Below, one piece after another: positions 16,192 to 25,557 of a stretch of DNA of 64,000 nucleotides (the stretch's first letter is position 1; each line of letters begins with the position of its first letter). The position numbers were made by a program, and so were the translations under genes. The DNA is from Nesterenkonia haasae (GTDB lineage: Bacteria; Actinomycetota; Actinomycetes; Actinomycetales; Micrococcaceae), in the NCBI RefSeq assembly GCF_010119385.1, contig NZ_VFIE01000025.1, forward strand, positions 62,500 through 126,499. The letters are read 5' to 3'. Below the pieces are notes generated by a model that was given only the letters and a program-made list of their open reading frames with translations, had not been told where the DNA came from and ran no database searches.

Positions 16192-17295
16192 ATGGGAAGA
16201 GAGACCTTTACTGGTGATGTCGCCTTCGAGGTGCGAGGTCATCTCGGAATCATCACACTCAACCGTCCCAAGTCGTTGAACTCCCTGACCGGACTCATGT
16301 GCGAATCGATCCGCGTGCAGTTGGAGGACTGGGCAGATGACCCCTCTGTGGCTCAGGTGCTCATTCGTGGCGCCGGGGACCGAGGACTGTGCGCAGGAGG
16401 TGACGTAGCCAGCGTCTATCGCGAGATGGTGGAACTCCAGGACGAAGATGGCGGCGGCTCACTGCCGGATGGGCGGCCCGAATACCGAGCTGACTTCAAG
16501 GCGGAGGACTTCTTCGCCTCGGAGTACGGGATGAATCAGTACATTGCCCGCTATCCCAAGCCTTACGTGGCGCTCATGGATGGTGTAGTTCTCGGAGGAG
16601 GTGTGGGTGTCTCGGCTCACGGCTCGCACCGTATCGTCACCGAACGCAGCCGGATCGGGATGCCTGAGACCACCATCGGGTTCTCGCCAGATGTGGGTGG
16701 GACCTACCTCCTCGGCCGGGCTACCGGAGAGCTCGGAGTTCACGCAGGTCTGACCGGGGTTCACCTGTCGGCCGCTGACGCGATCCATTTAGGTTTGGCA
16801 GATTCCCTGGTAACTAGTGACTCGATCGACGCGCTCGTTCAGGCGCTGACGGTGAATACCGTGGATAGTGTCTTGCCTGCTTTCGTCCGTGAGCCCGAAA
16901 CCTCTGCGCTGCAGGGCGCCGGCTGGGTGGATCAGGCCTACTCCCATGGAACCGTCGTTGAGGTGCTGCACGCACTGGATGAACTGGGTGAGCACGTGCC
17001 GGAGGCCGCGGAAACGGCCCGTACTCTGCGCGGAAAATCGCCCACTATGGTTCATGTGGCATTCCATGCGATCCGCCGAGCACGGGAATTGGAGCTGGAA
17101 GGTGCGCTGAGTCAGGAGTACACGATCGCAGTCCACGCGCTGCGCTCCCATGACTTCCGGGAGGGGATCCGCGCTCAACTCATCGACAAGGATCGAACAC
17201 CCTCCTGGAATCCGGGCTCACTGGAGGCGGTCGGGGATGAGCTTATCGACCATTACTTCACTCCCATTCCGTCCAAACTCTTGACCTTTTCCTAA
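16192..17295 (+). CDS. Enoyl-CoA hydratase/isomerase family, probable 3-hydroxyisobutyryl-CoA hydrolase
   Basis: A 367-aa crotonase-fold enzyme. Its length and a C-terminal extension of about 100 aa distinguish 3-hydroxyisobutyryl-CoA hydrolases from ordinary 260-aa enoyl-CoA hydratases. Oxyanion-hole segments are LCAGGDVASVYREM and MDGVVLGGGVGVSAHGSHR; the family signature IGMPETTIGFSPDVGGTYLL carries the catalytic Glu and Asp. It would release 3-hydroxyisobutyrate from its CoA ester in valine breakdown, which fits the dehydrogenase operon 2 kb upstream. AAGGAGG precedes the ATG. Confidence 0.88.
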   Translation: MGRETFTGDVAFEVRGHLGIITLNRPKSLNSLTGLMCESIRVQLEDWADDPSVAQVLIRGAGDRGLCAGGDVASVYREMVELQDEDGGGSLPDGRPEYRADFKAEDFFASEYGMNQYIARYPKPYVALMDGVVLGGGVGVSAHGSHRIVTERSRIGMPETTIGFSPDVGGTYLLGRATGELGVHAGLTGVHLSAADAIHLGLADSLVTSDSIDALVQALTVNTVDSVLPAFVREPETSALQGAGWVDQAYSHGTVVEVLHALDELGEHVPEAAETARTLRGKSPTMVHVAFHAIRRARELELEGALSQEYTIAVHALRSHDFREGIRAQLIDKDRTPSWNPGSLEAVGDELIDHYFTPIPSKLLTFS

Positions 17296-17424
17296 CTCAC
17301 TCAGGGTCCACTCTCGAGTGCCGCATGCAACGCGGGGCCGAGAAGCTGGATATGATCTGGGCAGCGGCCTTTGTGAACATCGCCGCTCGCAGTGGACTTG
17401 CTGCCAGGATCTGGGAGGACTCGC

Positions 17425-18201
17425 ATGGAAGGCAGGGACGACCCCGCTCCCTCTGAGTCTGCCCAGCCACTGCACATCAGTTCACCCGTGCTTATCCTTG
17501 GTGGGCCCTCCCCGGCGCGGAACGAACTCACCCAACGATTGCGCAGTCTGGACGTGAAAGTGCTGCAGTCGGCCAGTGGTGATGAGGCCCGACAGCTCCA
17601 TGCTGAAGAAGCACCGGCCCTATTAGTCGTTGACGCCAGGCTGGCGAGACGTGCGCCCGCGCTTGAGGACGTCGTCGATGACCTCCGCTCGGGGAGCGAC
17701 GACACCGCGGTACTGGCATGGTTTGATGCAGATGCCCCCCAGGAAGACATTCTGACTCTCTGTCACCCCGTCGATGACCACATGGTGGGCTCCATCGCGG
17801 TCGAAGAGTCCCTCAGACGCCTCCACTTCCTCACCGGCCGGCTTCCGGCTCAACGGGATGGGGAGCGGCTTATTGTGGGTGATTTGGAGCTGAACACCTC
17901 AATCCGCACCGTCACCCGTGCGGGCAGAGACATTGATCTCTCAGATACCGAATTCCGGCTACTTCGGCTTCTGATGCGTCACGCGCGCACAGTGCTCCCC
18001 AAGTCGCAGATTCTGCAAGAGGTCTGGGAGTACGAGTTTGCCGGACAGGCCAATATTGTTGAGCTTTACGTCAGCTACGTGCGGAAGAAGATCGAAGCGG
18101 GCATGCCACGCATGATTCACACGGTGCGGGGAGCAGGTTATGTGCTGCGTCCGGCACGGCCAGCTGAAGCCGAGGCTACAGGAGAGGCGTCGGGACCCTA
18201 G
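17425..18201 (+). CDS. OmpR-type winged-helix regulator with degenerate receiver domain
   Basis: A 258-aa DNA-binding regulator. Start at 17425 has GGGAGGA six bases upstream. Residues about 20-130 have the length and pattern of a receiver domain, but the acidic pair after the first strand is missing (VLILGGPS instead of a DD motif) and the switch lysine is absent (DDHMVGSIAVEESL). An Asp at position 70 (LLVVDARL) remains at the phosphoacceptor place. Residues about 145-245 are a normal Trans_Reg_C winged helix (LSDTEFRLLRLLMRH ... NIVELYVSYVRKKI ... TVRGAGYVL). No histidine kinase is adjacent. It likely responds to something other than phosphorylation. Confidence 0.82.
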   Translation: MEGRDDPAPSESAQPLHISSPVLILGGPSPARNELTQRLRSLDVKVLQSASGDEARQLHAEEAPALLVVDARLARRAPALEDVVDDLRSGSDDTAVLAWFDADAPQEDILTLCHPVDDHMVGSIAVEESLRRLHFLTGRLPAQRDGERLIVGDLELNTSIRTVTRAGRDIDLSDTEFRLLRLLMRHARTVLPKSQILQEVWEYEFAGQANIVELYVSYVRKKIEAGMPRMIHTVRGAGYVLRPARPAEAEATGEASGP

Positions 18202-19217
18202 CGCAGTCGCCGAGAGGTGAAGAGTGCCCCTGCGCCCATTGCGATGGCGAGTCCCCCCAATACTCCAGCGCTGAGGGCCGCATAGGAGCCGCTGGTGGCA
18301 AGCGCCTCAGGGTATTGATCGGTCGCTGGCTCACGTGAGGTGTCGGTGTTGACAGGGCCGGTGCCCAGGATCGCTAGCTCAGGCAAACTCGGCATCCCCG
18401 GCACCGGTAGCATCAGCGAGCCCGCAGGGGTCTGATGCTCGCGGTGTGTTGGCGCCCCCGGAGGTGGTGCCGCAACATTCGTTGGTGGGCTGGCCTGCTC
18501 AGATGTCGCGGATTCCTCTCGGAGTGACTGTCCTGTTTCATCCATTGGGAATGTCTCCTCCTCTGCCGGACTCGTCGCAGGAGGTGAAGTCATCGTCGGT
18601 GTGGGCGGGGCTACGTCTTCCGTGGCTGGTTCCACTGTGACCGTGACCTGCGTTCTGCCGTCTTCACGGTCGGGAGTGGTGGCGATGACGGTGATGTCGT
18701 CTGTTGTGCTGTCTGCAGTATCGGATGGAGCGAGGTACGCCAATTGTTTGCCGCTGACCTCGATTGTCGCGCCAATCTGAGACACGGTGCTGACTGACAG
18801 AGTTGCTGAGGAGGGGTCAGTGCTGCAAGTGACGAACGCCGTTTGGCCTGCTGTCACGCGAGTGTTGTTGCAAGACACTTCTACAGGCGGCATTGGCGGA
18901 GGAGAGGTAGTCTCTCCATCTTCTCCATCTGGGTCGCCATTATTCAGGTCGTGGTCTGACTCCGTCTCCGTGGGAGTCGGTGTAGGTTCGGCGGTGGCCG
19001 TCTCGGTAGGTGAAGGGGAAGTCGCCGTCTCCGTAGGTGAAGGAGTTGGACTTGAGTCGTTGGCGTCGTCAGTTCCCTGCGTCGGGATGCTTGTCCGTTC
19101 GACCATGTCAGCCTCTTCGGTCTCTTTCGATTCAGGGGATGCGAAAGAGATGCTGGCAGTGCCCAGCATGAGCCCGGCCGCGAGGGTGAGGGCAGTAAAA
19201 ATGCGCACGGGAGACAC
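18198..19217 (-). CDS. Secreted, C-terminally anchored Ser/Thr/Pro-rich surface protein
   Basis: A 339-aa cell-surface protein. GTG at 19217 is preferred as start because AGGGGGA ends six bases before it; the alternative GTG at 19247 lacks a site. Residues 1-27 are a Sec signal (SPVRIFTALTLAAGLMLG). A low-complexity Thr/Pro/Ser/Glu stalk (about 35-95) has the repeated unit SPTETAT; next is one Ig-like beta domain with two Cys (VSCNNTRVTAG ... FVTCSTD), a second Pro-rich stalk, then LATSG, a hydrophobic helix and the tail SRRLR. That end resembles a sorting signal, but LATSG does not fit LPXTG or LAXTG exactly. Its stop shares CTAG with the convergent regulator. Confidence 0.7.
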   Translation of the reverse strand: MSPVRIFTALTLAAGLMLGTASISFASPESKETEEADMVERTSIPTQGTDDANDSSPTPSPTETATSPSPTETATAEPTPTPTETESDHDLNNGDPDGEDGETTSPPPMPPVEVSCNNTRVTAGQTAFVTCSTDPSSATLSVSTVSQIGATIEVSGKQLAYLAPSDTADSTTDDITVIATTPDREDGRTQVTVTVEPATEDVAPPTPTMTSPPATSPAEEETFPMDETGQSLREESATSEQASPPTNVAAPPPGAPTHREHQTPAGSLMLPVPGMPSLPELAILGTGPVNTDTSREPATDQYPEALATSGSYAALSAGVLGGLAIAMGAGALFTSRRLR

Positions 19218-19308
19218 TGTGGATCCCCCTGCCTTTCCAGAAACCACAAGGCCAAGTGTAGGGCATGCTACAAAACGGCAGGTCAGCAGCGATTAGAGGG
19301 AGTCTGAA

Positions 19309-20313
19309 TTACGTGAGGCGCTCTTCCGGTGACTTAGTCAGGGCCGGATCATCTTGAGCCAGATGGCCCACCACCGCGTCGATAGACTCCATGGCAGCAG
19401 AGTCCAGACTCACGCCAGCAGCAGCAACGTTGGAGGCGATCTGACCGGGCCGTGATGCCCCCACTAGGGCCGATGCGACATTGGGGTTCTGCAGTACCCA
19501 CGCGATGGCCAGCTGGGCGAGGGTCAGGTCGTGGTCCTCAGCGATAGGCTTGAGTTTCTGGACGGCTTCAAGGATTTCCTCATTGAGATACCGCTCAATG
19601 AAGCGCGCGCCACCATCAGCGTCTGAGGCGCGAGAGCCCTCCGGGAACGGCTCTCCGGGCAAGTATTTTCCGGTGAGGACACCCTGCGCAATGGGGGACC
19701 AGACAATTTGGCTGATGCCCAACTCCTCGGAAGCAGGAACGACTTCAGGCTCGATGACCCGCCACAACATGTTGTACTGCGGCTGATTTGAGATGAGCTG
19801 GAATCCCAGGTCTTTGGCGAGCGCATGGCCTGCCCTCAGCTGATCCGCCGTCCACTCGGAAACGCCAATGTAGAGAGCCTTACCGGAGCGAACCACATCG
19901 GCGAAGGCCTGCATCGTCTCTTCCAGCGGGGTCTCGTGGTCGAACCGATGGGCCTGGTAGAGGTCCACGTAGTCGGTGTTCAACCGTTCCAGCGAACCGT
20001 TGATCGACTCCATGATGTGCTTACGGGAAAGACCGGTGTCATTGGGGCCTTTGGGGCCGGTAGGGAAGTAGACCTTGGTAAAAATCTCCAACGACTCCCG
20101 CCGCTGCCCCCGCAGAGCGTCACCGAGAACCTGCTCAGCGACTGTGTTGGCGTAGACATCCGCAGTGTCGAAAGTGGTGACACCGGCGTCAAGAGCGGCG
20201 TGAACGCACTCGGTGGCAACGTCGTTTTCAATCTGTGACCCGTGCGTCAGCCAATTGCCATAGGTGATTTCGGAGATCTTTAGTCCGCTGTTGCCCAAGT
20301 ATCGAAATTCCAT
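19309..20313 (-). CDS. Aldo/keto reductase
   Basis: A 334-aa NADPH-dependent oxidoreductase of the AKR fold, close in pattern to the Kv-beta/YghZ-type group (MEFRYLGNSGLKISEITYGN). The tetrad is visible: Asp and Tyr in TFDTADVYANTVAEQ, Lys in IFTKVYFPTG, His in DLYQAHRFD. The C-terminal cofactor loop VASALVGASRPGQI is normal. Start at 20313 is the Met of the conserved N-terminus; a GTG three codons earlier also exists. It is divergent from the SARP-like regulator, whose start is 49 bases away. The substrate is unknown. Confidence 0.88.
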   Translation of the reverse strand: MEFRYLGNSGLKISEITYGNWLTHGSQIENDVATECVHAALDAGVTTFDTADVYANTVAEQVLGDALRGQRRESLEIFTKVYFPTGPKGPNDTGLSRKHIMESINGSLERLNTDYVDLYQAHRFDHETPLEETMQAFADVVRSGKALYIGVSEWTADQLRAGHALAKDLGFQLISNQPQYNMLWRVIEPEVVPASEELGISQIVWSPIAQGVLTGKYLPGEPFPEGSRASDADGGARFIERYLNEEILEAVQKLKPIAEDHDLTLAQLAIAWVLQNPNVASALVGASRPGQIASNVAAAGVSLDSAAMESIDAVVGHLAQDDPALTKSPEERLT

Positions 20314-20361
20314 GGCTCCCACCCTATCGGTGCGTAGAGACGAGAGCCATAGAATCGGATT

Positions 20362-23300
20362 ATGAGGATTGAGGTACTGGGTCCGGTCACTCTTCGGGGC
20401 GACGACGGCGACGTCGTGGATGTGCCCGAGCGCAAGGTCCGCGCATTACTGGTGTGTCTAGCCGCTGCTAGTGGAGAGACCATCGCCGCTGATGCCCTGA
20501 TCGACCGGATCTGGGGAGAAGAACTGCCTGCCAACCCCCGGAGGGTCCTGCAAGCCAAGCTCTCTCAACTGCGGGCGCTCTTGGACTCGGCCTCGGCAGG
20601 CGGTCGGGAGGCACTCGTGCGCTCGGCCGGAGGCTACTCCCTCTCGGTGTCAGCAGAGACGTTCGACGCCGCCGCCTTTCGTCGCTCTGTCCGGGAAGCC
20701 GCTGGCTTGCCCGCTGACCAAAACCGAGTCCGATTGCTGAGAGGCGCCCTGCAGTCCTGGCGTGGACCGGCCTATGGCGAGTTTCGCGACGAACTATGGC
20801 TCGCATCTGATGTTGCTGAGTTGATGGAGGTGCGCCTGCAGGCTGTCGAACTTTGCGTCGAAGCCCTGACCGCCGTGGGAGAGGCTCAGGAGGCTGTCTC
20901 TTTGGGTGCGCCGTATATAGCGGAGCACCCAGCGAGAGAACGGCTCGTGGCGGCACTGATGCAGGCCTATTACCGCAGTCGGCGCCAACCCGATGCATTG
21001 GCAGCCTACGAGCGGTTGCGCAGCCATTTGGCAGAGGAGTACGGAATCGACCCTGCCACGGATGTCCGAGACCTGCACATAAAAATCCTGAGACAGGACC
21101 CTGGACTCGACGAACTGGTAGACCAAGCCAGAGAGCCGGACGCGGAAACAGCTCAGCCGCCAACCGCTGAGCTGGACTCAAGCGCACCCGTGGGCGCGAG
21201 TCGGCTGCCCGCATACGCCTCACCATTCCTCGGCCGTACTGATGAGGTCAAGGCCGTCCACGACCTCCTTATTCACCACCGATTGGTGACGCTGCTGGGG
21301 ATCGGTGGCATCGGCAAAACGCGCTTAGCAGTCCGAGCCGCCGAAACCGTCGTAGACCACCGTCGATCTGATGCATGGTTTGTGGATCTCGCAGAGATCC
21401 CAGGGCGCAGCTCAGAAGCGATGCAAGAGCCCGGGGACCGCGTGGCGCGCGTGGTGGCGGGTGCGCTCAACCTTTCAACTCCACGGCAGGGGACCGGAGA
21501 CCTCACTGCGCGCATCGCGGCTGCGCTCGAGAACCGCGACGCTCTGCTGGTGTTTGACAATTGCGAGCATGTCATCGACGAGGCCTCGATGCTGGCGAGT
21601 CAGCTGTTGGTGCGTGTGCCCCGCCTGCGCATACTTGCCACGAGCCGGGAACCGATGGCTCTTCCTGAGGAACAGCGATATGTGGTGCCACACCTCCCGG
21701 TCAACGGAGGCACCAGTCCGGCCGTGGAATTTTTCTACTCTCGGGCGCGCACTGTGAACCCCGAGCTGACCGCCGACAGGGTTAGCTTAGAAGCCGCCTC
21801 CGAGCTATGCAGGCGCCTGGACGGGCTCCCTCTGGCCTTGGAGTTGGCCGCAGCGCGCACCAACGTGCTCTCGGTGGCCGAGCTCCTGGACCGGATTACA
21901 GACAGACTGGACCTGTTGTCCAGGCCAGGCCGTGCTGCTCCACGGAGGCAGCAGACGCTTAGGGGCATGTTGGACTGGAGCTGGTCTTTGTTGGATGAAC
22001 AGGAGCGCATCCTGCTGCGCCGACTCTCCGTGCACCCCGTCACATGGAAGCTCGATGTAATGGAGACGATCTGCGCCGATTCTCCACCAGATCCATCGCT
22101 GATGAGAGAACCCGCCGCTGAGGAAAGTGCCGCTGTTGGCCCGCGTCGGGTCTTACCCCGTGGGCGAATTCTGCCGACTTTGGCCCGCCTCGTAGAACGC
22201 AGCCTGGTATCGACGGTGAACGTCGACGGCGAGGTGAGGTACCGATTGCTCGAGACCGTCGGAACCTACGCCTTTGAGAAGTTGGCGGAGTCCGGAGAGC
22301 GGGAAGCCGTGGCATTGCGACACCTCTCTTACTTCCGGAACTTCGTCGAGTGCGCCAGAGAATACCTCTTCGGTCCCCGCGCTAGGGATTGGGTGCGTTC
22401 GCTCGGTGACGTTCGACCGCACCTGTCACATGCGCTGAATGAGGCGTTGCACAGCGGGGACGGCGATGCCGCTGTGGCCCTGGTTCTGAACACGTTCTGG
22501 TACCGGTGGATGACTGGCCACATCGATTCCCTGGTCGAAGAGCTACCCGCGGTGGTGGCTTGCGCTGGCTGCGGAGAAATGCCTGCTGATCGCCACGCCT
22601 ATGCCCAAGTGGCGGTGCTCGCCGCAGTGCTGGAAGACCAGCAGATGGAGGGGCGTGTCGAGCGAGTTGTGGCCTCTTTGGGCAGATTCTCTGATGATGA
22701 GTCCGGGCAGTTGGCAAAAATGCAAGTCCAATGGTTCGCGGCGACGTGCCTGCTAGCCGATGAGGAACATCGGAAACTGGGCGAGCGCCTGGCTGATGAA
22801 TCTATTCAGCACCTGCTCAGCGCGGGTGAGATCGCAGCAGCTGCCTTCGCCTCTACCCAGCGGGACTGGTTTCTCCTGGAGTACTGGGGGGCTGCGCCGA
22901 AAGGGTTGCCGGATGGACACAACCCTGAGCGCATTCTCCGCGACCACGGCGATGCTTACGGCCTGACTCAGGTGCTCGCAGTTCAGCATCTGCTCGCCGA
23001 GGCCGAAGGCCGTACTGAGCTTGCCCTCGAGCTCACCAACCAGGCCGCAGATCTCAGTGCTGGCCTAGGGCTCAATGGGGAGGTTGCCTATTGGCGATCG
23101 GTGCAGGCGGTCAATGCGCTGCGAAAGGGGGATCTCGCAACGGCTGAATCACACTTGGAGCGCGCCCGCGAACTCACTCAGAGTACCGCCTTCGTCTTCG
23201 CTACGGCCTCGATCGAGGCGATGGAAGCCGTAGTGGCGCACACCAGGGGAGAGCAGGAGCGCGCTGCACAAATCCTCAACGAGCTCTCCGCCGAGGATCG

Positions 23301-23379
23301 AGCAGTTGCCCGCCGAGGGCTTGCTCGATTCCTCGGTGAAGAGTCACTGCCGGCCGGTCTGCAGCTCAACCGATCCTGA
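20362..23379 (+). CDS. AfsR/SARP-like transcriptional regulator with NTPase and TPR domains
   Basis: A 1005-aa multidomain activator. Residues about 1-92 are an OmpR-type winged helix (MRIEVLGPVTLRG, VRSAGGYSLSV), about 95-245 a bacterial transcriptional activator domain (DELWLASDVAELMEVRLQ ... LAAYERLRSHLAEEYGIDP), and about 285-560 a STAND/NB-ARC-like NTPase with Walker A GIGGIGKTR (about 312) and Walker B LLVFDNCEH (about 394), then LDGLPLALELAAART. The rest is helical, TPR-like. Such proteins usually switch on secondary-metabolite or efflux genes. It overlaps the convergent MFS gene by 14 bases. No biosynthetic cluster is present, so the target may be the neighbouring transport genes. Confidence 0.88.
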   Translation: MRIEVLGPVTLRGDDGDVVDVPERKVRALLVCLAAASGETIAADALIDRIWGEELPANPRRVLQAKLSQLRALLDSASAGGREALVRSAGGYSLSVSAETFDAAAFRRSVREAAGLPADQNRVRLLRGALQSWRGPAYGEFRDELWLASDVAELMEVRLQAVELCVEALTAVGEAQEAVSLGAPYIAEHPARERLVAALMQAYYRSRRQPDALAAYERLRSHLAEEYGIDPATDVRDLHIKILRQDPGLDELVDQAREPDAETAQPPTAELDSSAPVGASRLPAYASPFLGRTDEVKAVHDLLIHHRLVTLLGIGGIGKTRLAVRAAETVVDHRRSDAWFVDLAEIPGRSSEAMQEPGDRVARVVAGALNLSTPRQGTGDLTARIAAALENRDALLVFDNCEHVIDEASMLASQLLVRVPRLRILATSREPMALPEEQRYVVPHLPVNGGTSPAVEFFYSRARTVNPELTADRVSLEAASELCRRLDGLPLALELAAARTNVLSVAELLDRITDRLDLLSRPGRAAPRRQQTLRGMLDWSWSLLDEQERILLRRLSVHPVTWKLDVMETICADSPPDPSLMREPAAEESAAVGPRRVLPRGRILPTLARLVERSLVSTVNVDGEVRYRLLETVGTYAFEKLAESGEREAVALRHLSYFRNFVECAREYLFGPRARDWVRSLGDVRPHLSHALNEALHSGDGDAAVALVLNTFWYRWMTGHIDSLVEELPAVVACAGCGEMPADRHAYAQVAVLAAVLEDQQMEGRVERVVASLGRFSDDESGQLAKMQVQWFAATCLLADEEHRKLGERLADESIQHLLSAGEIAAAAFASTQRDWFLLEYWGAAPKGLPDGHNPERILRDHGDAYGLTQVLAVQHLLAEAEGRTELALELTNQAADLSAGLGLNGEVAYWRSVQAVNALRKGDLATAESHLERARELTQSTAFVFATASIEAMEAVVAHTRGEQERAAQILNELSAEDRAVARRGLARFLGEESLPAGLQLNRS

Positions 23380-24931
23380 CGAATCGGCGCAGCAGCAGCA
23401 CCATTGAGACCAGAACCACGCTGAAGACAGCGTAGACCAAGTACCCGGACTGAGTAGTGGTGGTGAACGCGGTCTCCGCCGCTGATACAAGCAGGGCCCC
23501 CTCATCCAAGCTGAGGTCTCGAACCACCGACGTCGGAATTCCAAAGTTTTCGCCGGCGGCGTCAACGGCCTCTGCGGGAACCTCACCGTCGACTTGGGTA
23601 GCGAGAACCCTCCGATAGACCACCAGCGCGCCCGCGCCCAGGAAGGCCAGCGAGGAGGCCATGCCGAGCCCCGCGGTGACATCTTGGACAGCGGTGGCCG
23701 AGCCGGTTTTCTCCTCTGGGACGGCACTGATGAGCATCTGGGATACCAGTGTCATGAAGGGGGCGCCCGCGATCGAAATCAAGGTCAGTGCGGTAATGAT
23801 GCTCAGCAGGCTTCCGTCAGGCAGCATCAACACCAGGAAGCCCGACACAGTGCCTGCGATCGCCACAGTCGCTGCCAAGGGCAGGGCCTTTCTCCGCGCC
23901 CCCGCCAGAATCGGTGTGAGCATCGTGCCCGCAGTAGCCCCCAATGCTGGAGTCAGCAGCAGTAGCCCGGTCTGCAGCGGGCTCATACCACGGACCAGCT
24001 GGAGGTACTGAGGCAGCAGCATATCGGCCACAGTCATACCGAACATGGCAGTGAAGATCAGGATGAGCATGAGACGGAAGGTGCCGTTGCGGAACAGCGC
24101 TAGCTCCAGCAGCGGGTTCGAGCTGGTGCGCTGGCGGCGGATGAATAGCAGCAGCAGCCCAATTCCTACACCGGCGGAGGCCAAAGGCAGGCCGGCAAAG
24201 CCTCCTGCTGCCAACTCCTGAAGTCCGTAAACCAAGGCGAGGATCGTGGCGATGGAGAGGACCACTGAGAGCGTGTCGATGCGCACTTGGCGATCAGCAT
24301 GATTGCGTTCCAGCAGGAACGGCCCTCCGATAAGTAGCACTGCTGCGATGGGTACGTTGATGAGGAAGACGGCGCCCCACCAGAAGTACTCCAAGATCAG
24401 TCCGCCGAAGGGTGGGCCGGCTGCCATGCCGCCGGCAAATGCGGCCATATAAGCGGCGAAGGCCACGTTGTACTGCTTGGGGTTTCTGAAGGCCCTGCGG
24501 ATCAGGACCATCCCTGCCGGAGTGAAGGCTGCAGCAGCGATCCCCAATAACGCGCGACCGACGATGAGCATCTCAGCGTTGACGGCGTAGGCTGCGATCA
24601 GTGACGCCACCCCGTATACCGCGACTGCGCCCAATAGGAGTCGACGCGCTCCCACGCGTCGGGCCAGTAGGCCGAAGGTAATGATGGTTGCTGCACTGAG
24701 AAACTCACCGATATGCAAAATCCACAGCGATTGAGCCCCGACAGGCATGAGGTCGGCGGTGATCGCGGGCATCGCCAGATACAGCACAGTGATGTCAGTT
24801 GAGAGCATAAACAGCGGAATGACCATGATGATCAGTCCCGCCCACTGTCTCTTGGATGCGCGGGGAGTGTGATTGTCGGAGGCTTCGTGGTGGTCGTGTG
24901 TCACGGTGTCCTTTGTGTCGTGGGTGTTCAT
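23366..24931 (-). CDS. DHA2-family MFS drug:H+ antiporter with altered motif A
   Basis: A 521-aa, 14-helix major facilitator of the EmrB/QacA type, expected to export hydrophobic cations or drugs. The first helix has the DHA2 signature DITVLYLAMPAI. Motif C appears as GMAAGPPFGGLI in helix 5. The loop 2-3 motif A, normally GxLaDrxGrkr, reads GLLARRVGARR: the acidic residue present in both paralogues nearby (GDRIGRRR, GDWVGPRR) is replaced by Arg. It is downstream of, and overlaps by four bases with, the FMN reductase gene (ATGA at 24928-24931). An acidic, His-rich N-terminal tail precedes helix 1. Confidence 0.87.
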   Translation of the reverse strand: MNTHDTKDTVTHDHHEASDNHTPRASKRQWAGLIIMVIPLFMLSTDITVLYLAMPAITADLMPVGAQSLWILHIGEFLSAATIITFGLLARRVGARRLLLGAVAVYGVASLIAAYAVNAEMLIVGRALLGIAAAAFTPAGMVLIRRAFRNPKQYNVAFAAYMAAFAGGMAAGPPFGGLILEYFWWGAVFLINVPIAAVLLIGGPFLLERNHADRQVRIDTLSVVLSIATILALVYGLQELAAGGFAGLPLASAGVGIGLLLLFIRRQRTSSNPLLELALFRNGTFRLMLILIFTAMFGMTVADMLLPQYLQLVRGMSPLQTGLLLLTPALGATAGTMLTPILAGARRKALPLAATVAIAGTVSGFLVLMLPDGSLLSIITALTLISIAGAPFMTLVSQMLISAVPEEKTGSATAVQDVTAGLGMASSLAFLGAGALVVYRRVLATQVDGEVPAEAVDAAGENFGIPTSVVRDLSLDEGALLVSAAETAFTTTTQSGYLVYAVFSVVLVSMVLLLRRFVRIG

Positions 24932-25557
24932 ACCGAAACTTCCTGATCCTGCTCGGCAGTCGCCAGGTCGAAGTCCATACCTGGGTAGGGGCGGTGTCTA
25001 CGAGCTTCACGAAGCATCGGCGCCCACCAGGCGAGCTCATCCAGAACCTCGGTGGCTGGTGCGCGCAACCGTTCGGTGTCTACCGGCCGGCCGTCGTGAT
25101 CGAAGGTCTTCCAGAAGTTCGCCAGGGCGATGAAACTCTTGGTAGTGACCGCCGGGAACTCAGGAAAGATGCCTCGTAGATGCTCGATGGAAGTCAACCC
25201 GCCAGTGAGGCCCCCGTAGGAAATGAACGACACTGGGCGCAGTGCCCATTCGCCGTAGAACCAATCGATGGCAGTTTTCAGTGCGGCTGAATAGCTGCGG
25301 TTATACACCGGTGTGACGAGCACGAAGGCATCGGCTGCTGCCAAACGATTGCCAAGTTTCGTGACCGGGGCGGGGGGTTCTGCCTCTGGGTCATTGCCTG
25401 TGAGTTCCAACGGAAGGTCGTAGTCCGCAAGGTCGATGAGGTCGACCGTGAAGGCGCCGTGGCGTCGTGCCTCAGCCGCGAACCAGCGCGCGGGGGTGGG
25501 GCCGAATCGGTCCGGTCGGATGCTTCCGACAACGATTGCGAGAGTGGGGGTAGACAT
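24928..25557 (-). CDS. NADPH-dependent FMN reductase-family flavoprotein
   Basis: A 209-aa flavodoxin-fold reductase of the SsuE/ArsH/ChrR-like group. The FMN phosphate loop is VVGSIRPDRFG at the N-terminus, and the central VLVTPVYNRSYSAALKTAIDWFYGEWALRPVSFISYGG is characteristic. Start at 25557 has GGAG at good spacing; an ATG four codons upstream is inside that site. It forms an operon with the MFS gene at 23366 and is divergent from the MFS at 25681, sharing an intergenic region with a large operator. It could detoxify the same quinone-like compounds that the exporters remove. Confidence 0.86.
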   Translation of the reverse strand: MSTPTLAIVVGSIRPDRFGPTPARWFAAEARRHGAFTVDLIDLADYDLPLELTGNDPEAEPPAPVTKLGNRLAAADAFVLVTPVYNRSYSAALKTAIDWFYGEWALRPVSFISYGGLTGGLTSIEHLRGIFPEFPAVTTKSFIALANFWKTFDHDGRPVDTERLRAPATEVLDELAWWAPMLREARRHRPYPGMDFDLATAEQDQEVSV

